Shown here piece by piece: positions 37,749-44,461 of a DNA stretch of 44,461 bases (positions within the stretch are counted from its first letter, which is position 1; each line of letters begins with the position of its first letter). The notes beneath the pieces are model-generated. The model worked only from the letters and a program-made list of their open reading frames with translations, was not told the origin of the DNA and made no database searches. A program made the position numbers and the translations under genes. Source of the DNA: Synechococcales cyanobacterium T60_A2020_003. Lineage in GTDB: Bacteria > Cyanobacteriota > Cyanobacteriia > RECH01. The stretch is from assembly GCA_015272205.1 (NCBI GenBank), contig JACYMB010000168.1:1-44461 (forward strand). The letters are read 5' to 3'.

Positions 37749-40244
37749 CTACTGAGGACTGTAATACCCCTCATAGGATGATGATGAGTCAGACTCCTGG
37801 GGAGCCAAACCTCTAGCCCGACGGAACGCTGCCCGTGCATCTTTCCAGTTGGCGATCGCCGCCTGTGCCTCACCATACAGCGGACGTCCCGGTGCAATCT
37901 GCGACGCAATATCGATAGCGACCGAGTACCACTCCCGCATGGCGTACCCATAGGCGCGATCGAGAATTTTCCGATCCTCGGCAATGGCCGCATTGTCAAT
38001 CGTGGTTTGCCAGGTATTGGCTAAGGACTGTGCCTCGTCGTAAAGCGCCCGCTTGGGCTGAATTCGTTTTGCCGCCTCAATGGCTTCTGATAACCGTCCC
38101 TGATTCGCCAAGGCGATCGCGTCATCCAGGAGCGGCTGATCTTCGATGCGTTCAATCTCCAGCTTCCAGTGGGCAATGGAGGTTTGCGCCTCTAGGCGGA
38201 GGGCACGCCCCTGCTGGACTTGGCTGGCCTCCGCGATCGCCGCTTGCAGCATCGGGATCGTCCGTTGTCCCGCCATCCGATAGGCGCGATCGAGAATCGG
38301 GCGATCTTCCAAGCGTTCAATTTCCAGCTTCCAGTGCGCCATCAGCGTTTGAGCCTGCACCCGCCGGGGGCGATCGCTGCCGATCTGACTCGCCTGCTCA
38401 ATGGCAAGTTGATAGGTCGAACGCTGCCCCGCATCGGCAAACCAGTCCGCCACTTTTAGATCTAGTAAATCCTGCAACTGTTGCTGCCACGCCTTCGCCT
38501 GTCCCTGGGCATCGGCGTAGAGCGGACTTTGGGGATCAATCTGACGCGCCGCCGCGATCGCCGCATTCAGGTTCCACATTTCCTGAAGCGAGGGCATCCA
38601 CGATTGGTTCTGGGCTGACCTTGCCCAATATTGCGCGTGGCTATAGAGAATCAGATCCGTAGCCTCTGGAAACGCTTTGGTGGAAATCGGGATTTGACGA
38701 ATCAGATCGACTGCCGTGCTGATATTGCCTTTCTGCCAGTGATCCATCCCCACATTCAGCAATGCCTGACTCCAGCGCTCCTGATCCGTTTGAGCCGTTT
38801 CCCAGACAAACGTATTCGGCGAGATGGTGCGTGCAACCGTAATCGCCTTGCCAATATCCGTCAGCTTATTGGTGGCGGCCAGCTTCCGGGCTTGGTCAAG
38901 CACCTGCCAAGCCTGCTTTTCATCCACAATCCGCTGTGCTAGGTAGTCGGCCTGTTTCTGTCGCCAAAAATCGTGATGGAGCCGACCCAGATCTAACAGT
39001 TTTTCATTCGCCAACGGCCAGTTGCGTGCCTTAATCGCCGCTTCCGCTGCTTTATAGATCGTCTCACCGTTCTGCCATTCCGCCTGCCAATCGGCGATCG
39101 CCTGCTGAGCATCGGCATAGACTGCACTATTGCGCGGAATATGGCTCGCGACACTAATCGCGCTGTAGGGATCACTCTGATCAAATTTATCGTTGGCGAT
39201 CGCCAGTAACGCCTTTGACCACTGGGTTAGCGCTTCCTGGCCTTCTCGATACAGCGGATGTTCTTCCGTCCATCCCTGCACCAGATTAATACCTGCCACC
39301 AAATCATTCACTTCGCCGGATTGGGCGGCCTGCTGAGCACAATAGAGCTTATCAATCTCTGGAGATAATGCCGACAGTGCTTGACAGTCGGGGGCAGGGG
39401 GTTGATGAGCCAACGTCAAAAAAGCGATCGCCCCCATGCTACTCGATAGGGTCAAAATACCGAGCCACAAGGTCGGAACCCCCCACAGTTTCCGCAATGA
39501 GTGCCGCGCTAGCTGTCCAAGATCCTGGGCTTTGTGGGCGATCGCCGCTGGGGAAGGTATGCGCTGAGCTACCGACTGAGCCATGGGCTCCGTTGCCTGC
39601 TTCGTATGCAACCATAGGGGCTGAATCGCGTTTTTCTTTGGGCGAATTTGTGGACGAACGCGGGATCGGTGTTGACCCGATTTGGCTTTGGGTAAAGCAC
39701 TGCTTTGCTCCGATTGACGCAACAGGTCGGGAACCTCGGTTAACGCAGATAAGTCCTGCGGGAGTTTTACACCTTGGAGAGGAGATACCCCAAAATCTAC
39801 ATTATTAAATCGATTAAATCGTTGATCTGAGGGGACAGGTTTAGGCAGCGACGGTTTCAAAGGCGGAATCGCCGCAGGATGAGACGGATTACGTCCATTA
39901 CGCTCATTGGTTCTACCCCGATCAGTCCGCCTGTTGGGCGATCGCGCGGCGGATTTACCCTGCTGACGAGCCTCTGGTGCAGACGCGGGGGATACCACAG
40001 ACGCCCCAGATGGCCATGGAGCAACCGATGGATCCTTCAAGCCGTTCCGTGCATCAGGCTCTGGCGTATTCATACGAGCCTCTGGAGTCGGCATTGGCTG
40101 AAAGCCAACCCCGTACGGAGCCGTTTCCGAAACGTTTGGCAGATTCGGTATTTCAATCCAGACTTGCCCTTGGGATTGCCGACTCGATGTCGAGTCAATC
40201 TCAAAACTGATATGGGCTCCAGTGACATCTGGTCGATCATTCAT
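37749..40244 (-). CDS. Large single-span membrane protein with helical repeats
   Basis: 831 residues. Residues 1-240 are disordered and rich in Pro, Ser, Arg and Gln, with several basic patches (KKNAIQPLWLH near 200). One membrane helix lies near 258-280 (LWLGILTLSSSMGAIAFLTLAH). The remaining 540 residues are alpha-helical solenoid repeats of the form (A/I)xxASQIxPxxxxYxxAQxxIxxW. Two adjacent units share AHWKLEIERLEDRPILD and AHWKLEIERIEDQPLLD, and the gene shows the matching DNA repeat near 38150 and 38320. No family is recognised. A TPR-like scaffold on the outer side of the membrane is plausible. Confidence 0.75.
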   Translation of the reverse strand: MNDRPDVTGAHISFEIDSTSSRQSQGQVWIEIPNLPNVSETAPYGVGFQPMPTPEARMNTPEPDARNGLKDPSVAPWPSGASVVSPASAPEARQQGKSAARSPNRRTDRGRTNERNGRNPSHPAAIPPLKPSLPKPVPSDQRFNRFNNVDFGVSPLQGVKLPQDLSALTEVPDLLRQSEQSSALPKAKSGQHRSRVRPQIRPKKNAIQPLWLHTKQATEPMAQSVAQRIPSPAAIAHKAQDLGQLARHSLRKLWGVPTLWLGILTLSSSMGAIAFLTLAHQPPAPDCQALSALSPEIDKLYCAQQAAQSGEVNDLVAGINLVQGWTEEHPLYREGQEALTQWSKALLAIANDKFDQSDPYSAISVASHIPRNSAVYADAQQAIADWQAEWQNGETIYKAAEAAIKARNWPLANEKLLDLGRLHHDFWRQKQADYLAQRIVDEKQAWQVLDQARKLAATNKLTDIGKAITVARTISPNTFVWETAQTDQERWSQALLNVGMDHWQKGNISTAVDLIRQIPISTKAFPEATDLILYSHAQYWARSAQNQSWMPSLQEMWNLNAAIAAARQIDPQSPLYADAQGQAKAWQQQLQDLLDLKVADWFADAGQRSTYQLAIEQASQIGSDRPRRVQAQTLMAHWKLEIERLEDRPILDRAYRMAGQRTIPMLQAAIAEASQVQQGRALRLEAQTSIAHWKLEIERIEDQPLLDDAIALANQGRLSEAIEAAKRIQPKRALYDEAQSLANTWQTTIDNAAIAEDRKILDRAYGYAMREWYSVAIDIASQIAPGRPLYGEAQAAIANWKDARAAFRRARGLAPQESDSSSSYEGYYSPQ

Positions 40245-40881
40245 TGGCTTGAAACAACTTTTAACCCAAATGATTACGAACGTCGCAACACTTCTTTACA
40301 TTTTCTCAAAATAGCGCCAGCAGACGACGGGCGACTGCTCAAACCTGCGAGTCATCTACTTTTACACCCCTCCCCCAGAACCAATATTGATTTAGCCTGT
40401 CAAACGAGAGGGATCGAGAACGCATCCTCAAATCAGGGCTGATGTCCTGATCTTCAGTACATAGCTTTAGGTATCTCAGGTTTATCCAAGCGCTACCCTT
40501 AGGGATGTAGGCGAAATATTCCCTAGTTATACACCGTCTGTAGAGTTTGGAGTATGTTTACAGCGCTTCCTTAGCATTCGTCCACACTTTCTATAGTATT
40601 CCCCCATGGCGTCAGCAGTGCGATCGCCCTGTCTTTAGCCGTTAGCCCTACATTTCCTGCACAAACACCAGTCGTTGCCCAGCATTGCTCCCCGCTCCTT
40701 GGCGTAGTCTTAAGAACTGTAACGGGAGCATCTTATGTATCTATCGCTAGAACCATGACATCCATTCCGTGTTTACGCTGATCCCCCTCTGACCGCTCCT
40801 CGCCATTCCCGTAGAAAGACGATGGTGACACCTGAGCAATATTCAGAGAATAGGCACAAATGAAGCATGTTGGTGTCTTAG
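40245..40881. other. Intergenic region ahead of sigF
   Basis: 637 bp between divergent genes. Several promoter-like AT stretches are seen, including TTTCTATAGTATTC near 40589, but no gene, repeat or RNA structure that I can defend. Confidence 0.35.
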
Positions 40882-41667
40882 ATGAAGGCTAATCAATCGT
40901 CCCTCCGCTCCCACAGTCTAGAATTGCTGATGCAATATCAGCAGCGGCCAACCGTGGCACTGCGTAACAAGCTTGTGCGACTCAATGCAGGTCTAGTCCG
41001 TAAGATTGCCCATCGGGTTAGTCAACAATGTCTTGAGCCCTACGAAGATTTGGAACAGATTGGCTATATGGGTTTGATTCGCGCCGTCGAGCGTTTTAAT
41101 CCCAGTCAAGGCTGTGCATTCAGCTCCTTTGCGGTTCCCTATATTCGCGGCGAAATGCTCCATTATTTACGCGATCGCGGTGCAGCCGTGAAAGTGCCCC
41201 GTCGCTTACAAGAAATGCAAAAAGAAGCCCACCGACTCCAACAGAAGATGACCCGGAGCCTCGGACGGGAACCATCCGAAGCAGAAATGGTTGAAGTCAT
41301 GGGAATCTCGGTTCAGGAATGGCGCGATCTCAAGATTTCTCTCAAGAACCGTTCGCCGCTCAGCCTTGATGCGTTGGTGAGTCAGCAAATAGACTCGCAA
41401 ATGACCCTGGGCGACCTGTTGCCGGATCAATATTCCCAAAACCTCCAAAACCTGGAAGAAGAACGCCAACTTCTGCAAGGAGCACTAGCGCAGTTGGAAG
41501 ACAAGACTCGCGCAGCAATTGAGTATGTGTTTTTCAAAGGCATGTCTCGTAAAGAGGTTGCCAAGCACATTGGGGTCAGCCCCATGACCGTATCGCGACG
41601 CATCCAGCGGGGGTTGGAGCAAATGGTGGCGCACTTGCAGCCTCAAACGCTGCGGACAGAACCATAA
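40882..41667 (+). CDS. sigF: RNA polymerase sigma factor, SigF type (group 3)
   Basis: 261 residues. Region 2 reads LVRLNAGLVRKIAHRVSQQC, EDLEQIGYMGLIRAVERF and CAFSSFAVPYIRGEMLHYLRDRG. Region 3 starts at KVPRRLQEMQKEAHRLQQ, and region 4 ends with ISRKEVAKHIGVSPMTVSRRIQRGLEQM. This is the cyanobacterial SigF form, related to the sporulation and general-stress sigma factors of Bacillus. In Synechocystis it is required for type IV pilus motility and for salt and light responses. No anti-sigma factor gene is adjacent. A terminator follows. Confidence 0.93.
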   Translation: MKANQSSLRSHSLELLMQYQQRPTVALRNKLVRLNAGLVRKIAHRVSQQCLEPYEDLEQIGYMGLIRAVERFNPSQGCAFSSFAVPYIRGEMLHYLRDRGAAVKVPRRLQEMQKEAHRLQQKMTRSLGREPSEAEMVEVMGISVQEWRDLKISLKNRSPLSLDALVSQQIDSQMTLGDLLPDQYSQNLQNLEEERQLLQGALAQLEDKTRAAIEYVFFKGMSRKEVAKHIGVSPMTVSRRIQRGLEQMVAHLQPQTLRTEP

Positions 41668-41739
41668 ACCGTTCCTCTCCTAAGACCACGAGCAACAGAA
41701 CGCTCTCTAGACATCTTCATGAGCACTCCGCTCCCTTTG

Positions 41740-41776
41740 GCAGGATTTTCTACACCAGTAGAGTCCTGCTTTTTTT
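41740..41776 (+). terminator. Terminator after sigF
   Basis: GCAGGA pairs with TCCTGC, with an inner TCTAC / GTAGA stem. The stem is followed by a run of about eight T. Confidence 0.85.
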
Positions 41777-41866
41777 ACATGGTTAAACGATCGCCCCTTC
41801 AGAGTTGGTAGCCAAGCTGTCCGCAATCCTTTAGAATGTTGTTTGATCAGCAAATATGCTGCATTG

Positions 41867-41940
41867 CGGGATGTAGCGCAGCTTGGTAGCGCACTTCGTT
41901 CGGGACGAAGGGGCCGCAGGTTCGAATCCTGTCATCCCGA
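41867..41940 (+). tRNA. tRNA-Pro (anticodon CGG)
   Basis: 74 nt folding as a complete cloverleaf. The 7-bp acceptor stem is CGGGATG/CATCCCG with discriminator A. The D arm is GCGC..GCGC. The anticodon stem CTTCG/CGAAG carries loop TTCGGGA, so the anticodon is CGG. The T arm contains GGTTCGAATCC. CCA is not encoded. It reads proline CCG codons. Confidence 0.97.
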
Positions 41941-41969
41941 TTCATGTTCGCCCTTGATTTTGAGTTGCC

Positions 41970-42179
41970 ATGAATCGCTCTTCCTCCTCTCCTCTGCCGT
42001 TGGATATTATGCTTGGAGTGGCAACCATTCCACTTCTAGTAGGGCTAGTGAGCACAAAGCTGATAGCGCGGACTGTGATCGAGCTTGGACAGGCCAGCGA
42101 AGAAATTTTCCGGGGCGATCGCCTCCCTCTCCTCAACCTTTCGAATGCATCCACTTCAACGCAATCCTCTCAACCTTGA
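41970..42179 (+). CDS. Small single-helix membrane protein, 69 residues
   Basis: MNRSSSSPLPLDIML opens it. A hydrophobic segment (LGVATIPLLVGLVSTKLIA, about 15-33) is followed by a charged stretch (ELGQASEEIFRGDRLPLLN) and a Ser/Thr tail. The composition and the GQASEEIFRGDRLP motif look conserved, and similar short proteins occur in cyanobacteria, but no function is known. It lies 30 bp after tRNA-Pro. Confidence 0.65.
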   Translation: MNRSSSSPLPLDIMLGVATIPLLVGLVSTKLIARTVIELGQASEEIFRGDRLPLLNLSNASTSTQSSQP

Positions 42180-42662
42180 GGTGATGATCTACGGAGGTTT
42201 TACGAGGCTAGTATTTCAGTTGATTCCAAGCGCTTCAGAGTGTTACGCTTTAGCGGCAGGCATAGTGCTTGCACCTATTAAAGTAAAAACTTTGTTTATG
42301 CAAGATATCTGCGTTACTGAAGCAAACGCTATTTTCTCTTAAGCTCAAACTACCTAACTTGCTGTTGATTCAAGCACCCAACCCAGTTAAGAGACATATG
42401 CTGCTGCTAATAAAACGGAGTTGTCTTAAGTCGCTTGCTCGTTACAACTCATTATCTAACAATATTGGGGTAGACCAATATTCTGGTCGGTTCCTCCCAG
42501 TTTCTAAGGATTATCACGTTTAAGTTGAAATTCGCTTACGTTTCTACCCAGGCGTCAGCCTACTAGCTCTACCCACAGTCTCTTGCTTCCGTTTTTTAAT
42601 ATTGCTGACGTTCGCGCCTACATGTTCTATCTCAATCCGCGGTATTGTTGCCAGGGCAGACT
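42180..42662. other. Intergenic region ahead of ppc
   Basis: 483 bp with no reading frame, repeat or RNA fold that I can support. It presumably carries the ppc promoter. Confidence 0.35.
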
Positions 42663-44461
42663 ATGAGTTCAATTCTTCAATCCTCCGATGACGCCTTCCG
42701 TTCTTCTGGTGCAGTAGTAGAGGACAAATTAATGTTGGACGATCAAAATTCTGATCTCTCAAATTCGTCATCCTCTGATCTACTGCTACGACGGCGTATC
42801 AAAATGGTCGAAGACTTATGGGAAAGCGTCCTTCGTGAAGAATGTGGACAAGAACTCGTCGATCTCCTACAAGAGTTGCGATCGCTCTGTTCCCCGGAAG
42901 GGCAAGCCGCTAGTACTCCAGAAGCGAATGCCCTCCAACTGGTCGAGCAGCTTGATTTAAATGAAGCCATCCGTGCTGCCCGCGCCTTTGCCCTATATTT
43001 CCAGCTCATCAACATTGTAGAGCAACACTACGAACAGCGAGGGCAGCAGCAGCAGTATCGTGAAGATAGCGAACGGCTTACTGCAGTGTATGCCGCCATG
43101 GAAGAAGAACCTACATCTGCCAACAGCGAAAATCCATCTAGAGGAGCGCAGGCTGAAATTCTTCAAAAAACTCTCCAAGACTCGATGATGGTTCGGCGCG
43201 AGTCACGCACCCTACAGGGACTTTTTCCAAAACTTCGCAGCCTGAATGTTCCTCCCCGCCTCATTCAGCGCCTCGTCGATAAACTAGACATTCGCCTCGT
43301 CTTCACGGCCCACCCAACCGAGATTGTCCGTCATACCATTCGAGACAAGCAGCGGCGCATTGGTCACATCATGCGGCAACTGGATCAAATCCAGGACGCC
43401 TCTGCGTCCCATGTCGCCTACACATCCTGGGAAGCAGACGAGCTCCGCAATCAGCTCACTGAAGAGCTCCGACTTTGGTGGCGGACTGATGAACTCCATC
43501 AGTTTAAACCAACGGTGCTAGATGAAGTCGATTACACGCTGCACTACTTCAATGAAGTCCTCTTCGATATTGTTCCCCATCTCTACCACCGCTTTGAGCG
43601 GGCATTGCACAGTACATTTCCTCGGCTGCGTCCGCCTCGCCCTGATTTCTGTAAGTTTGGGTCATGGGTAGGTTCCGACCGGGACGGCAACCCATCAGTA
43701 ACACCAGAAGTAACGTGGAAAACGGCCTGCTATCAGCGAAGCTTAGTCCTTCAAAAGTATATTCAGTCCGTCAAAAATCTAACGCAGCTTCTCAGCATGT
43801 CGCTGCATTGGAGTGACGTTCTTCCTGAGCTGCTGGAATCCCTAGAGCAAGATCAAATGCATTTTCCAGCCGTTTACGAGCAGTTGGCCATTCGCTACCG
43901 CCAAGAACCCTATCGATTAAAGCTAGCGTACATTCAACAACGGCTGGAGAACACCTACGACCGCAACATGCAGCTTTATAACGGGGATGGCTTCAAAGAC
44001 GATATTCCTGTCAATTCCAACACCATGTATACCAGCGGCGAGGATTTCTTAGCAGAACTTCGTCTCATCCACCGTAGTCTCAAGGAAACGGGACTCAGTT
44101 GCCAAGCGTTGGATAACCTGATCTGTCAGGCTGAAATCTATGGCTTCAACCTTGCTCACCTGGATATTCGGCAAGAAAGTTCTCGCCACTCCGATACGGT
44201 CAATGAAATCGTAGAGTATCTTGGCATTCTCGATTGCCCCTACGATGAGATGAGTGAAGAAGCCCGGACAGCTTGGCTGGTTCAGGAACTCAAAACCCGC
44301 CGACCGCTGATTCCGAGCGAGCTACCCTTCTCCGATAAAACGTCAGAGACCATTCAGACCTTCCGCATGGTGCGTCGCCTGCATCAGGAGTTTGGTGTGC
44401 CGATTTGCAATACCTATGTCGTCAGCATGAGCCACCATGTCAGTGACTTGCTAGAGGTACT
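42663..44461 (+). CDS. ppc: Phosphoenolpyruvate carboxylase (5' part)
   Basis: From ATG 42663 the frame is open to the window end (599 codons of roughly 1000). It adds bicarbonate to phosphoenolpyruvate to give oxaloacetate, the main anaplerotic reaction and a source of aspartate in cyanobacteria. The catalytic histidine is His217 in VFTAHPTEI. KFGSWVGSDRDGNPSV and the LAHLDIRQESSRH block are present. The remaining active-site motifs lie past the edge. The N-terminal 45 residues are Ser/Asp-rich and variable, so the exact start could be the ATG at 42732. Confidence 0.96.
   Translation, partial: MSSILQSSDDAFRSSGAVVEDKLMLDDQNSDLSNSSSSDLLLRRRIKMVEDLWESVLREECGQELVDLLQELRSLCSPEGQAASTPEANALQLVEQLDLNEAIRAARAFALYFQLINIVEQHYEQRGQQQQYREDSERLTAVYAAMEEEPTSANSENPSRGAQAEILQKTLQDSMMVRRESRTLQGLFPKLRSLNVPPRLIQRLVDKLDIRLVFTAHPTEIVRHTIRDKQRRIGHIMRQLDQIQDASASHVAYTSWEADELRNQLTEELRLWWRTDELHQFKPTVLDEVDYTLHYFNEVLFDIVPHLYHRFERALHSTFPRLRPPRPDFCKFGSWVGSDRDGNPSVTPEVTWKTACYQRSLVLQKYIQSVKNLTQLLSMSLHWSDVLPELLESLEQDQMHFPAVYEQLAIRYRQEPYRLKLAYIQQRLENTYDRNMQLYNGDGFKDDIPVNSNTMYTSGEDFLAELRLIHRSLKETGLSCQALDNLICQAEIYGFNLAHLDIRQESSRHSDTVNEIVEYLGILDCPYDEMSEEARTAWLVQELKTRRPLIPSELPFSDKTSETIQTFRMVRRLHQEFGVPICNTYVVSMSHHVSDLLEV

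Noticed and set aside
38030-38662. 210-residue plus-strand reading frame
   Set aside because: Pro/Arg/Ser-rich shadow of the 831-residue minus-strand gene. It has no domain pattern or ribosome site.
42085-42342. 85-residue plus-strand reading frame before ppc
   Set aside because: It overlaps the small membrane protein in another frame and has no coding-like pattern or ribosome site.

Overview
The window is a stretch of cyanobacterial chromosome. The evidence is the apcE-apcA-apcB-apcC phycobilisome core cluster, the ndhC-K-J operon for the photosynthetic NDH-1 complex, the opcA-zwf pair, a SigF-type sigma factor, a PIN-TRAM membrane protein, phosphoenolpyruvate carboxylase, a Yfr1 small RNA next to trxA, and very frequent GCGATCGC (HIP1) octamers. 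ApcE carries four linker repeats, which is typical of strains with five-cylinder phycobilisome cores, so a Leptolyngbya-, Nostoc- or Oscillatoria-like lineage is more likely than Synechocystis-like. No nif, heterocyst or carboxysome genes are here to narrow this further.

Layout. 1-2.5 kb (minus strand): 5' part of a LOG-family gene, trxA, Yfr1 and a PIN-TRAM protein. 2.8-8.3 kb: hemW, then small secreted or membrane proteins (lipoprotein, two-helix protein, PPOX flavoprotein, DUF1400, a PPC-like fragment, DUF4168). 8.4-14.2 kb (minus): opcA and zwf, which form the entry to the oxidative pentose phosphate pathway, and a P2-type cation ATPase with an exact 21-bp internal duplication. 14.6-16.2 kb: ndhCKJ, translationally coupled and closed by a terminator built from two HIP1 octamers. 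16.3-17.2 kb: a decayed region with an orphan terminator and a pseudogene scrap. 17.2-18.7 kb: a ribbon-helix-helix protein and a methyltransferase, convergent. 19.2-24.7 kb: apcE, apcA, apcB and apcC, ending in two tandem terminators that lie inside the 3' end of the convergent cobyrinate a,c-diamide synthase gene. 26-30 kb: coiled-coil protein, CysQ-like phosphatase, a three-copy repeat array, metallophosphoesterase, GNAT acetyltransferase. 30-37 kb: an RTX-tailed choice-of-anchor I protein, a frameshifted TPR gene, a methyltransferase and recG. 37-44.5 kb: a 65-residue protein behind a palindrome, an 831-residue repeat-rich membrane protein, sigF, tRNA-Pro(CGG), a small membrane protein and the 5' 60% of ppc.

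Most of the window is core cyanobacterial genome, and I see no transposase, prophage, CRISPR or defence island. The strongest unexplained signal is a 62-63-bp repeat family with inverted-repeat ends: five copies at three sites, three of them in an 89/90-bp tandem array that begins at the cysQ stop codon. One copy shows a paired base change that keeps its stem. Other points of interest are the Yfr1 gene, the ATPase duplication, a G-run frameshift in the TPR gene, the cbiA reading frame running through the apcC terminators, and several short palindromes in promoter-like positions.

All family assignments come from reading motifs. No database search was run.
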